From: Rhizobium sp. P40RR-XXII
Lineage (GTDB): Bacteria > Pseudomonadota > Alphaproteobacteria > Rhizobiales > Rhizobiaceae
Direction of reading: 5' to 3'
Length of the DNA stretch: 64,000 bases
Assembly (NCBI RefSeq): GCF_012641405.1
Contig: NZ_JABAII010000006.1
Coordinates: 248,001-312,000, forward strand
A program made the position numbers and the translations under genes. The notes under the pieces were generated by a model that ran no database searches, was not told the origin of the DNA, and saw only the letters and a list, made by a program, of their open reading frames with translations. Shown here piece after piece: positions 16,518-25,052 of the stretch (the stretch's first letter is position 1; each line of letters starts with the position of its first letter).

Positions 16518-17158
16518 CAACATCAATTAGCTTGGCAGTCATCGATGATCACCCGCTTTTCAGGGAAGGCGTCATCCGAAGTCTGACTGAAATGGATGGA
16601 TTTAGCGTCGTCGGCGAAGGAAGCAGCAAGGAGGACGCGCTGAGGATCGCGGCGGAGTGCCGGCCGGACATCCTTCTGCTCGACATCTCGATGCCCGGAG
16701 GAGGGCTGGAGGCTGTTCCTCTCATACTCGAAAAGATACCCGATCAGAAGATCGTGATGCTGACCGTCTCCGAGGCGAGCGATGACGTCATGGCCGCGCT
16801 CAAGAGCGGGGCGAAGGGCTATGTCCTGAAGGGTGTTGGATCCAGGATGCTCGCCGACATCATTCGCAGCATCGCCGCCGGTGACAGCTATGTCGCACCG
16901 ACGCTATCGGCTCGCCTGATTTCGGAAACCGGGTCGAGCACTCAAATAAATCCCTTCACCGCGCTGACCGATCGGGAACGGGAGGTGCTGGAATTGGCCT
17001 CCGCCGGATTGAGCAACAAGCATATCGGGTTGAAGCTCGATTTACATGAAAAGACCATCAAGCATCACATGACCCAGATTTTCACCAAGCTCGAGGTGAG
17101 CAATAGAACGGAAGCGGCGATGGCATTCCGGGATGAGCTTGAAAGGCGCCGTCAGTGA
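16514..17158 (+). CDS. LuxR/NarL family response regulator
   Basis: A 214-residue partner of the upstream kinase. The receiver domain spans about 1-120: acidic pocket D11-D12 (VIDDHPLF), phosphoacceptor D57 (DILLLDISMPGG) and the conserved lysine in GYVLKGV at about 107. The LuxR HTH is at about 150-210 (LTDREREVLELASAGLSNKHIG, then KTIKHHMTQIFTKL). It begins in the ATGA overlap with the kinase. Its last 7 bp overlap the convergent GN-rich gene. Target genes are unknown, but the two flanking GN-rich genes are the natural first candidates. Confidence 0.94.
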   Translation: MTTSISLAVIDDHPLFREGVIRSLTEMDGFSVVGEGSSKEDALRIAAECRPDILLLDISMPGGGLEAVPLILEKIPDQKIVMLTVSEASDDVMAALKSGAKGYVLKGVGSRMLADIIRSIAAGDSYVAPTLSARLISETGSSTQINPFTALTDREREVLELASAGLSNKHIGLKLDLHEKTIKHHMTQIFTKLEVSNRTEAAMAFRDELERRRQ

Positions 17159-17637
17159 AGGAAGGACTTGAGCCGCTGCTCGTCTGAAACCGTGGCAGTG
17201 CGGTTGACGATCGTGCGGCCCTTTGAATCCTGCATAACGTAGCGTCCGCTCTGTATCTTTTCGCTCATACCATCCTGATGGCGAACCGTAATCGAGCCGT
17301 TGCCCGCGTCGGTGGACTGATCGGCATCGACCTGGCCCTGCGTCGCGCTCTTGGCGCTGGACGACTGGCCCTTGTCGTTGCCTTTCCCATTTCCATTGCC
17401 GTTACCCCCTCCGTTGCCGCTACTGCCGCCGCCGTTGCCGCTGCCTCCCCCATTCCCGTTACCCCCGCCATTGCCACCATTGCCACCGCCATTGCCGTTC
17501 CCGCCCTTGGCCTCCGCCATCTGCGGCCCAAATGTCGGGGAACCACCGTTAATTTTGACAGTGTAAGGCAGCGCGGTGCTGACGAAGGTCAGCAACAAGC
17601 ATGGCAAGGCAGCGATAAGCTTTCGACGCAGTGACAA
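17152..17637 (-). CDS. Secreted Gly/Asn-rich protein (second of two flanking a two-component system)
   Basis: A 161-residue exported protein, unknown function. A signal peptide (about 1-24) leads to a Gly/Asn/Ser repeat (residues 45-90), a Gln/Ser/Asp linker and a C-terminal basic region (SGRYVMQDSKGRTIVNRTAT) that looks beta-stranded. The start is TTG 17637 with AGGAGG 6-7 nt upstream; the ribosome site lies in the palindrome AGCCTC-AG-GAGGCT. It is convergent with the response regulator (7-bp overlap). It shares the repeat type, not the C-terminal region, with the protein at 14126-14806. Confidence 0.75.
   Translation of the reverse strand: MSLRRKLIAALPCLLLTFVSTALPYTVKINGGSPTFGPQMAEAKGGNGNGGGNGGNGGGNGNGGGSGNGGGSSGNGGGNGNGNGKGNDKGQSSSAKSATQGQVDADQSTDAGNGSITVRHQDGMSEKIQSGRYVMQDSKGRTIVNRTATVSDEQRLKSFLH
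17368..17505 (-). repeat. Low-complexity Gly/Asn coding repeat in the second GN-rich protein
   Basis: About 46 codons of GGN, GNG, GGGN and GSSGN units, rich in GGC/AAC-type codons. Slippage at such a tract could change length between strains. Confidence 0.8.
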
Positions 17638-18042
17638 CTGTAGCCTCCTGAGGCTTGGAGTAGTTCCAGCGACGGGCGGTCATCGTTCCCCGGCACGAAA
17701 GCGCCGCCCTCCATCGCCGATTGGCAAGTTCCGATCTCCATATCAGATCGTCGCAACACAGCGACGGGTCAAGGTTTATCACGCAGGCAAAGCTCAGCTG
17801 GGACTTCAGCAATCGCTCCCGCGACCTTTTGCCGGCACGGCATCAGACCAACGTCGGAGAAGGAGACCGACCGAAGCCCAATTGCATGACGGCATTATTG
17901 AAAGCGATTTTCTCCGGCCGATATCACTGCGGGCACGGCGCGACCCTGACGACGCAGATGCGGCGGTCGGGATCCCGTCTCTGAAAAAATTGGCAGGCGC
18001 TATGCGTCAGCAGCTTCGCGACCGGTCCGATGGGAGAGTATT
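17638..18042. other. Intergenic region, about 400 bp, no gene seen
   Basis: Apart from the Shine-Dalgarno palindrome at its left end and a GGGAGA site for the 18043 gene at its right end, I see no convincing gene, promoter, repeat or RNA. Open frames here have rhizobial-antisense composition and no ribosome sites. Confidence 0.6.
17642..17655 (-). promoter_or_regulatory. Shine-Dalgarno inside a palindrome ahead of a TTG start
   Basis: On the minus strand AGCCTC-AG-GAGGCT places AGGAGG in the right arm of a 6-bp dyad directly before TTG 17637. Pairing would hide the ribosome site, though the 2-nt loop means at least one pair must open. It may hold translation low or allow control by a base-pairing RNA. 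Confidence 0.35.
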
Positions 18043-18366
18043 ATGAACCAGCATTGGAGGATATTTCTGGCCCGTGTAGCCCCGCCGGGTGCGATACTAG
18101 GCTTCTCAGCCGCCGAATTCGCCATCGAGGTTGCCATCAATCTGCGCTATTGCCTGAACCTCGTCCAACCGACGCAGGAATGCTTCGATCTGGCCGAACT
18201 CGTCTTGCTGCGCGCCCAAAATTATGGCGAGGCAAGAATGGGTGATAAGTCGCTGTTGTTCGCTGAAGCCGAAGATGCCCTTGCCCAGGCGACAAGGCTG
18301 CTCGAGCTCGAGCTCGAATATTGCTCGAGAGGGAACATGAAGGAGACCTGCGAACAAGCCGCCTGA
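18043..18366 (+). CDS. Hypothetical protein, 107 residues
   Basis: Unrecognised protein with a helical look (CFDLAELVLLRAQNYGEARMGDKSLLFAEAEDALAQATRLLELELEYC). ATG 18043 has GGGAGA 5 nt upstream. There is no signal peptide or membrane helix. It runs toward the ABC permease gene at 18403 and is not part of that operon. It could be a small stand-alone regulator or a chance frame; codon use and the ribosome site favour a real gene. Confidence 0.5.
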   Translation: MNQHWRIFLARVAPPGAILGFSAAEFAIEVAINLRYCLNLVQPTQECFDLAELVLLRAQNYGEARMGDKSLLFAEAEDALAQATRLLELELEYCSRGNMKETCEQAA

Positions 18367-18402
18367 AATTTTCGCCAAACCATGCGATGGCACGCCAAGA
18401 CC

Positions 18403-19602
18403 CTATCCCCGTGATCGCAAGGCTGCGGTCAGGGGAAGCCGGCTTGCAACGGTTGCCGGCAACGCGCCGCCCAGAATACCGATTGCAAGTCCAAGCAGAC
18501 CGGCGGTTGCCATGACATCGCCGGTGACGGAAAGCTGAAAGGCCATGCAAGCGCCATTGGCGCCGACGGTGCTTGCCTGCCAACCGTTGAAGGCGAGCCA
18601 TGAGGCCAATAGTCCGACCATCACGCCTCCGGTCGCAAGCAGGACCGCCTCCACCCAGGTCCCAAGAAAAGCGGAGATGCGGCTGAAGCCCAGCGTCCGG
18701 ACCGTTGCGATCTCAACCGTGCGGTCTAAGACCGAGTTCATCATCGTATTGAATGCGCCCGCGGTCGCGCCAATCGCCATCAGCAGTGCAAGCGGCCATC
18801 CGAACAGTCGGATCAAGCTTGCCGTGCGGGCCGATTGCGCCGCATAAAGCTCGGCTTCAACGACGGCACGCAGCGGCGGCGTCTTGATCGTGTCGAGCCT
18901 ATCCTGAAGTCGTGACAGCGAGGCGGCGTCGGCAAGGCGCATCCGCAGGCTTTGCACTTGTCCCTGACGATCGAAAGCCGAGCGAACCGCATCAAAATCG
19001 GCCCATATTTCGGACTCGAATGCACTGCCGCGCGCCGAGAACAGACCGACCACCGTCCAGTCGACCGTACCGAGCCGCACCACATTGCCGATCGAAAATC
19101 CAAACTGTAGCGCGAGGCGGTCTCCAACGACGATCTCGCGCGTACCGGGTGCAAATAGATGTCCGGCCGACAGAAGAATATTGTCACGGATCGACGGGCC
19201 GCTTGCGTCCATACCCCGCAAAGCTAATGTCTGCGCGGTGACAGCGCTGCCCGACTTGGAATCGACGGCGACGACGATTTCTCGCGAAAAGATCGGCATC
19301 CCGTTTGCATCCCGCGTGACGCCAATATCGCCGGTCATCGCAGCGAGCGTGCGGATGACCGAGGCTGGAACGTCGGAGCCAGCCTCCTGATTGGTGCCTC
19401 CGCCCAGGATAACCGCCACCGAATTCGAACCGGCACTTTGCAGAGCCATTTCGAAACCTCTCGCCATCGCCAGAAAACCGGCAAGGACACAGACGACCAG
19501 CGCCACGGAGATTACCATGGAAGCGGAGATGGAGACGCGTCGTGGCATGCTGAACAGGTTTGCCCGGATCATGACGACGGCCTGCCTGGTATTGGAAGAC
19601 AT
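18403..19602 (-). CDS. ABC transporter permease, MacB/FtsX family (second permease)
   Basis: A 399-residue inner-membrane protein. An N-terminal membrane segment (about 26-48) is followed by a large extracytoplasmic MacB-like core (about 50-260) and three C-terminal segments (about 275-300, 320-345, 365-390). The C-terminal FtsX pattern includes VEIATVRTLGFSRISAFLG. It ends the operon araC-MFP-ATPase-permease-permease and lies 4 bp after the first permease gene. It probably forms a heterodimer with that permease. Substrate unknown. Confidence 0.88.
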   Translation of the reverse strand: MSSNTRQAVVMIRANLFSMPRRVSISASMVISVALVVCVLAGFLAMARGFEMALQSAGSNSVAVILGGGTNQEAGSDVPASVIRTLAAMTGDIGVTRDANGMPIFSREIVVAVDSKSGSAVTAQTLALRGMDASGPSIRDNILLSAGHLFAPGTREIVVGDRLALQFGFSIGNVVRLGTVDWTVVGLFSARGSAFESEIWADFDAVRSAFDRQGQVQSLRMRLADAASLSRLQDRLDTIKTPPLRAVVEAELYAAQSARTASLIRLFGWPLALLMAIGATAGAFNTMMNSVLDRTVEIATVRTLGFSRISAFLGTWVEAVLLATGGVMVGLLASWLAFNGWQASTVGANGACMAFQLSVTGDVMATAGLLGLAIGILGGALPATVASRLPLTAALRSRG

Positions 19603-19606
19603 GGAT

Positions 19607-20749
19607 CTACCTCGTTCTGAATGCGGAAGTGATCGGAATCCTGAGTGCGTTCAGGGCTGGAAGCGCTCCGGTTACGAGCGCAAGCAGAACGATCATTCCG
19701 AGAGCTTTTGCAAAGATGACGCTGGAAAAGACCAAGCCGATTGCTGGGCCAGTGATCCTCGTTGCAAGCAGTGCAAGCAGCAATCCCGTCGCTCCGCCCA
19801 CCAGGAATATGAGGAGTGTTTCGCAAAGGATGAGAGCCATGATCCAGGAGCCGGAAAAGCCCAGGGTTTTCAAGAGACCGATCTCGAAGGTACGCTCGCG
19901 AACGGCAAACACCATGGTGTTCCCGACGATCATCAGCAGCGTGACGAAGGCCGCCCCGACAACCATGTTCACGATCAACCCGATATCCGCATACTGACGC
20001 AGAAAGGCCTCGAGGAATTGCTTTTCCGACCTGGTCTGCGTTGGCGCGGCTGAATTGGCGAACAATTGGTCGATCCTGGAAGCGAGTTCCCCGGCCGATA
20101 TATTTGGTTGCGGTCGAACGATGAAGGCGTCGACCGTATCCTTGTTGCGGGCTCTGAGCGCATTGACATAGTCATATTGGGCGACCACGAAATAGGTGTC
20201 GGTGGAGGCATTCTCGCCCTCGAAAATGCCGGCGATCTCGAAGGGCCAGTCGCGGCTGCCGTCCTGCTTTGCCGTATCGAAACTGGTGACGGTGATCTTG
20301 TGGCCGATCGTCCAACCCTGCGCCTTGGCAAGCGCCCGGCCGACGAGGACCGTGCTGCGGTCCTTGCCGAGCGCACCGATCAGATCGGACGTCAGTCCGA
20401 GTTCCTTGCCGTTCGAACTCAAAAGACGCCGAGGATCAACGGCACTCACGGGGATAATGTTCTTCTCAACCGTCGCAAACCCGCGCAGGCGCAACATATA
20501 GCCGACCGCGGCCACATCCGGTTCGGCGGTAATTCGGTTCAGGTAAGAGATCGGCAGCGGCTGGGTGCGGCCGGCCTGGCTCATGACGCCGAGTATGTCG
20601 TCGCTGGCCGCCGACGAACCCTGACTGCCATCGACGAAGCTCGTCGTCAGACCGTAAATGAGAAAGGCCGTGGCCACGCTGATCATCAGCAGCACAGTGC
20701 GCAGTGGCTTTCGCCATGCGCTCTTTCGCACGAGATCGAAGACCGTCAT
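19607..20749 (-). CDS. ABC transporter permease, MacB/FtsX family (first permease)
   Basis: A 380-residue permease with the same layout: N-terminal segment at about 17-37, periplasmic core to about 240, and three C-terminal segments starting with the FtsX signature RERTFEIGLLKTLGFSGSWI. It overlaps the ATPase gene by 4 bp. The two permeases differ in the core, so they are paralogues and not a recent duplication. Together with the membrane fusion protein they form a MacAB-like exporter or lipoprotein-handling complex. Confidence 0.9.
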   Translation of the reverse strand: MTVFDLVRKSAWRKPLRTVLLMISVATAFLIYGLTTSFVDGSQGSSAASDDILGVMSQAGRTQPLPISYLNRITAEPDVAAVGYMLRLRGFATVEKNIIPVSAVDPRRLLSSNGKELGLTSDLIGALGKDRSTVLVGRALAKAQGWTIGHKITVTSFDTAKQDGSRDWPFEIAGIFEGENASTDTYFVVAQYDYVNALRARNKDTVDAFIVRPQPNISAGELASRIDQLFANSAAPTQTRSEKQFLEAFLRQYADIGLIVNMVVGAAFVTLLMIVGNTMVFAVRERTFEIGLLKTLGFSGSWIMALILCETLLIFLVGGATGLLLALLATRITGPAIGLVFSSVIFAKALGMIVLLALVTGALPALNALRIPITSAFRTR

Positions 20750-21456
20750 GCGTCAGCCCTCCCCGCCTCGACAAACTCACCCTTATCGAGATGCAGCGTT
20801 CGGCTGGCATAACTCGCGGCTTGCGGATCGTGGGTGACCATGATGATCGTCTTGCCCAGCTCCCCGGTCAGAAAGCGCAGCATTTCCAGCACCTCGTCGG
20901 CCGATCTGCGATCCAGGTCGCCCGTCGGTTCATCGCAGAGCAGCAAAGCCGGATCCGCTACGATGGCGCGCGCGATGCCGACGCGTTGCTGCTGTCCACC
21001 CGACATCAGCCTTGGATATTGCTTCTGGCGCCCGGCAAGTCCGACCAGATCCAGAACCTTGTCGACGCGAGCCCGTCGCTCCCGGGACGAGAGCGGCTTC
21101 AGCAGAAGCGGCAACTCGATATTCTCGGCCGCATTCAGCATCGGCAAGAGATTATAGAACTGGAAGACGATCCCCATATTATGGCCGCGCCAGGCGGAGC
21201 GAGCCGACTCGCCCATCTGATCGAGATTGCTGACACCGATGCGCAAACGACCTGAATCCGGCCTGTCTATGCCGGAAAGCATATTCAGCAGCGTCGATTT
21301 TCCGGACCCCGAAGGTCCCATGATCGCGACGAACTCGCCGCGAGCAATCTGGAGATCCAGATCGGAAAAGATGGGGACGGTCTCGCTTCCTATCAGATAT
21401 GCCTTCTTGACGCCGCTAAGCGCGATATAGGGTTCGTTTCTTGTCAAAGAGGTCAT
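20746..21456 (-). CDS. ABC transporter ATPase (LolD/MacB-N type)
   Basis: A 236-residue ATPase. Walker [13 protein letters not shown]-loop VFQFYNLLP, signature [15 protein letters not shown], Walker [13 protein letters not shown] and H-loop [10 protein letters not shown] are all intact. The PTGDLD aspartate and [14 protein letters not shown] spacing are typical of the LolD/MacB group. ATG 21456 is chosen because it overlaps the fusion-protein stop (ATGA); the frame continues upstream to 21597 inside that gene, which is not credible. It powers the two downstream permeases. Confidence 0.93.
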   Translation of the reverse strand: MTSLTRNEPYIALSGVKKAYLIGSETVPIFSDLDLQIARGEFVAIMGPSGSGKSTLLNMLSGIDRPDSGRLRIGVSNLDQMGESARSAWRGHNMGIVFQFYNLLPMLNAAENIELPLLLKPLSSRERRARVDKVLDLVGLAGRQKQYPRLMSGGQQQRVGIARAIVADPALLLCDEPTGDLDRRSADEVLEMLRFLTGELGKTIIMVTHDPQAASYASRTLHLDKGEFVEAGRADA

Positions 21457-22592
21457 TGAAGTGTGCCTCCTGGCTGTTGTGCTGAAGCGATCGAAATACG
21501 AATGCGCGCAGCCATGTTGGGCATGATGCCCTCGGGTGGGTTGAGGAGCGCAAGGCGCAGGGTAATCGTGCCTTTCTCGGCCGAAGCGATCGGCCAAAGC
21601 TGCAGGATGTCGATGGCAAAGGGCTTGTCGGGAAAGCCGTCGAGGACGGCTTCGCCGCGAAGGCCCGGCCGAAGCGCGCCAATATTGCTTTCGGCAACAT
21701 CAGCGTCGATCACGAGGCTGCTGGTATCGGTGATCGTCAGAAGGCTTTCATTTTCCTTGATGCTGTCTATCCGGGCCAGAACGCGGCCACCGACGTGGGC
21801 ATCGAGCCGCGTCACCGTGCCGGAGATCGGAGCTTTCACCGTCAGCGCGTCGACATGCTCCTCGGCGATCTTCACGCCGACTTGCGCTTTCGTGTAAGCT
21901 TGGCGTGCCTGATCGACGGCATTGAGGGCGGTATCTCTCGCCGTGCGCGTTTCCTCGACCGTTTGTGCCGAGACGACGCTTTTCGCGGAAAGCGCCTCGT
22001 TGCGCTCCAGGGTGCTGCGCGCCTGCTTCAGTTCCAGGATCTTTCCGTCAAAGACTAGCTTGGCGGCATCGCTATCCGCCTTGGCCTGCTCAAGCGCGAG
22101 GTCGGCGCTGATATCGTCGATCCCAACGAGAACCTGCCCGGCTTCGACGCGATCACCAATCCGGGCCGCGACCGAGGCGATCTCCCCCTCATATTTGGAA
22201 AAGACCGTCACGATACTGGGAGCGATGACGTAGCCGGACCCGGTTATCTCGGGCACGGTCGCCGATCGAGGCGCATCGAGAGCCGAAGTGGATGCACTGA
22301 CGCCTGCAGTCGTCCGGCTTGCTATCAGGCCTGTTTGGTCGCTCGTTCGCCCGATGTTTGGCGCAAGCTCAATTTCCAAACTCCGCTGCACTATTCCTTT
22401 GAGCCGCGGCGCAAATTCGGGCCAGAGGACGGAACCCGCGATCGCGCTGGCACCGAGCGCAACCAGGATACTCGAGAGCGCAAGCCTCCGGCTCTTGTTG
22501 GCCGGCGGCTCCAATGATGGGAACGAAGGCCCAAGGGAAAGCGACCTGAGCGTTTCTGAGAGCTTGCGATTGTCTTCGGTGATCGTGTTCAT
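21453..22592 (-). CDS. Membrane fusion protein (HlyD/MacA family)
   Basis: A 379-residue periplasmic adaptor anchored by one N-terminal helix (about 33-55). Beyond a disordered stretch come the lipoyl half-motif (SKYEGEIASVAARIGDRVEAGQVLVGID, about 150-175), a coiled hairpin (about 185-255, ALEQAKADSDAAKLVFDGKIL...) and the second lipoyl half (VKAPISGTVTRLDAHVGGRV). It overlaps the ATPase gene by 4 bp. The start at ATG 22592 has only a weak site (GTTGGTGGC). With the ATPase and permeases it is a tripartite efflux or envelope-transport machine; no outer-membrane factor is encoded nearby. Confidence 0.88.
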   Translation of the reverse strand: MNTITEDNRKLSETLRSLSLGPSFPSLEPPANKSRRLALSSILVALGASAIAGSVLWPEFAPRLKGIVQRSLEIELAPNIGRTSDQTGLIASRTTAGVSASTSALDAPRSATVPEITGSGYVIAPSIVTVFSKYEGEIASVAARIGDRVEAGQVLVGIDDISADLALEQAKADSDAAKLVFDGKILELKQARSTLERNEALSAKSVVSAQTVEETRTARDTALNAVDQARQAYTKAQVGVKIAEEHVDALTVKAPISGTVTRLDAHVGGRVLARIDSIKENESLLTITDTSSLVIDADVAESNIGALRPGLRGEAVLDGFPDKPFAIDILQLWPIASAEKGTITLRLALLNPPEGIMPNMAARIRISIASAQQPGGTLQ

Positions 22593-22678
22593 GCCACCAA
22601 CATGAACGGGACGGAAGAAAATTCGACCTCGAACGCGTTCCAGATCGTCCTCGATCGCGATCTGGTACCGTTGCCTCC

Positions 22679-23701
22679 CTATGCAGCTGCCATGGTCTTC
22701 TTCCGCCACTCCACAGGTGTGACCTCGGTCACGCGGCGGAACTCGCGATTGAAATTAGATTTCGTCTCAAAGCCGACCGCATACATGATCTCGATGACCG
22801 ACTTTTCGGTTTCGGTCAGCAGCTTGCACGCGGCCGCGATACGGAATTCATTGACATATTGCGAGACGTTTTTTCCGGTGCCGCGGTTGATCGCCTCGGA
22901 AATTTGACGCGTCGACAGGCCGGCTTTGCGCGCCAGTCTGTTCAAGGTCAGATCGTGATCCTCATAGAGCCGCCTGTCCGACATCAGCGCTTGAACGACA
23001 GCCATCGTCTCGATATCGCCCGTATCCGCTTTCGGGACCTCGGCGATGTCGGGCGTTTCCCTTGCCGCTGCGCCACCACGGCTGGCCGCCGCGGCTGCGG
23101 TGGATAAGATGACGAGCGCCACCAGGTTCCCACCGACAATGAGCGTCGCCGCGTAGCGGCCATGCGTCCATATCAAATCGAACATCACAACCGTATCGAG
23201 CGCCGCGGAAAGAAGCAGCGAGGCAGCCGCAAACAGGATCGCATAATAGGTAGGCCTGGCTTCGTCGAGGGCAGCAAGCCGAAGGGCGTCCATTCCCGGC
23301 CGCATCAGGCGCAATATGGCGACCGCATAGCCGACGAAGACGACAACAAGAATGACGTCGATCGCGTCGCGCCAAACGATCATCGATATCAAAACGAGGA
23401 TCGCCGGCACGACATGAATGCCGGCGCGCAGGAAAGGCGGTTGTCCGCTCCTCCTGACCAACTGGAACACGCCCGCATAAACCAGCGGCGGCATAATCGC
23501 CGCGACCAAAGGGGCCACATACATAACGACCTGGACCCCGTAACCCCATCGCAACCCTGACAACACGGACTGGAAAGCGCTAACCAGAATAAGCGCAAGG
23601 AACGGGACGTTGGCGGGGCGTTCGTCATCCGGCTTGAACACCACGGCAAACAGCACGAGCAGCACGATGGCGACGGCAAAGGGAAATGGAATAAAAAGCA
23701 T
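22679..23701 (-). CDS. Membrane-anchored AraC family regulator
   Basis: A 340-residue protein with about seven hydrophobic segments at 1-215 and a cytoplasmic AraC HTH pair at about 235-340 (LTLNRLARKAGLSTRQISEAINRGTGKNVSQYVNEFRI, then VIEIMYAVGFETKSNFNREFRRVTEVTPVEWRKK). Residues 215-240 link the parts. It is the first gene of the run leading to the MFP and ABC genes, 86 bp ahead of the MFP. A membrane sensor fused to an AraC output suggests it responds to an envelope signal or to the exporter's substrate. I start at ATG 23701; GTG 23710 is possible. Confidence 0.88.
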   Translation of the reverse strand: MLFIPFPFAVAIVLLVLFAVVFKPDDERPANVPFLALILVSAFQSVLSGLRWGYGVQVVMYVAPLVAAIMPPLVYAGVFQLVRRSGQPPFLRAGIHVVPAILVLISMIVWRDAIDVILVVVFVGYAVAILRLMRPGMDALRLAALDEARPTYYAILFAAASLLLSAALDTVVMFDLIWTHGRYAATLIVGGNLVALVILSTAAAAASRGGAAARETPDIAEVPKADTGDIETMAVVQALMSDRRLYEDHDLTLNRLARKAGLSTRQISEAINRGTGKNVSQYVNEFRIAAACKLLTETEKSVIEIMYAVGFETKSNFNREFRRVTEVTPVEWRKKTMAAA

Positions 23702-24029
23702 GACAGTCACCCACGGCGGCTTGAAATCAATAGAATGAAATCATGTCAGTAACTATCGCTTCGCACGACCTCGATCGTGTTTCAGTACGGTGCCATTGCG
23801 ATAAATTGGCGCCTGCCACCGGTCAGGGACGGACAGCGGTCCGCCCTCACCTCGACGGGGAGCCGTTAGCGCCTATTCCGGAGCGTGTTATCCCAAGACC
23901 TGGCTATGCGCTACGCAGCATCATCCTCGGCATCGAGACAATCGGCTCGACGCAGAAATGACGAGATTATCGAAACGACTTCAGCTTCAAGGACGAACGC
24001 ACTATTGGGGCTGGCACGTTGAATATCAT
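23702..24029. other. Intergenic region between the AraC gene and the sugar permease gene
   Basis: About 330 bp holding the AraC operon promoter region and the end of the sugar importer operon. I see no gene with a ribosome site, and no terminator hairpin I would defend. Confidence 0.55.
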
Positions 24030-25052
24030 TCATCGCGTTTCCAATATCCTCATCAATCGACCGCGGTAGCTGTCGAGAATGACTGCCAGCACGATGACCG
24101 CGCCAATGACGATCGGCTTGATGTTATCGTCGGCGCCGAGCAGTTGCAGGCCCGTGGATAGTACTTGCAGAATGCATGCGCCTACCAGCGTACCGACAAT
24201 CGATCCCTTGCCGCCAGAAAGACTGGTCCCGCCGATGATTACAGCTGCAATGGCATTGAGCTCATAGCCAATACCGGCAACCGGGCTGCCGACATTGAGG
24301 CGCAACAGATAGACCATAGCTGCAATGCCCGCCGTCAGTCCCGAAATCGTGAAGACGGCGATCTTGAACCTTTTGGGCTCGTGCCCTGACAGTCGGACGG
24401 CTTCCTCATTGGTGCCGATCGCAAAAACAAAACGCCCGAACACGGTATAACGCAGCACGAACCAGCCAATAAGCACGACGACGATCGCAATCAGAAAGAT
24501 TGAAGGGAATACGTCCCAGAAGATCAGGTTTCCGAAATCGACAAAAGGTTGAGGCAGGCCGGTAATGGTGGAATTGTCACTGACGACGCGCGCCAAGCCG
24601 CTTGCGATGTTCAACATGCCAAGTGTCACGATGAAGGACGGAAGCTTCCATTTCTCGCATACCCATCCATTGATCGCACCCAGCACGGCGCCCGCTCCCA
24701 TCGAGGCTACCGAAGCCAGCACGATCGCCTGCCAGGGAGAAAGTCTCGGATCGACCATGATCGTCGCCCCGATAACAGTGCAAAGCGCCAGCAGCGAGCC
24801 GACCGACAGATCGATGCCGCCAGTAAGGATGACGAAGGTCATGCCCGAGGCGAGCACGGTATTGATGGCGATCTGCACGAAGATCTTCAGAAAATTCTCC
24901 GGCGTTGCGAAGTATGGTGCCGTCGCCGAGAAAAAGATCAGGATCAGAACGAGGGCAATGGCAACGCCCGCTTCCTTCATCGATATCCGAATCAGTTTGT
25001 CCCAGAAGCTTCTCTCTTTCGCCTCCATATTTTTTTCAATGTTGCCGGACAC
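24030..25052 (-). CDS. Ribose-type sugar ABC permease (RbsC family)
   Basis: A 340-residue inner-membrane permease with about 8-10 segments. Hallmarks: MTFVILTGGIDLSVGSLLAL at about 72-92, NGWVCEKWKLPSFIVTLGMLNIASGLA, and AIGTNEEAVRLSGHEPKRFKI with the ATPase-contact loop GxxxxAARxSGI-like. The start is GTG 25052, which has AAGGAG 7 nt upstream and overlaps the ATPase gene by 17 bp. It imports a sugar or polyol; the exact substrate is not visible. Confidence 0.93.
   Translation of the reverse strand: MSGNIEKNMEAKERSFWDKLIRISMKEAGVAIALVLILIFFSATAPYFATPENFLKIFVQIAINTVLASGMTFVILTGGIDLSVGSLLALCTVIGATIMVDPRLSPWQAIVLASVASMGAGAVLGAINGWVCEKWKLPSFIVTLGMLNIASGLARVVSDNSTITGLPQPFVDFGNLIFWDVFPSIFLIAIVVVLIGWFVLRYTVFGRFVFAIGTNEEAVRLSGHEPKRFKIAVFTISGLTAGIAAMVYLLRLNVGSPVAGIGYELNAIAAVIIGGTSLSGGKGSIVGTLVGACILQVLSTGLQLLGADDNIKPIVIGAVIVLAVILDSYRGRLMRILETR

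Noticed and set aside
17265..17566. Met/Ala- or Pro-rich frames across the second Gly/Asn repeat
   Set aside because: Same reason; the true frame has a signal peptide and ribosome site.
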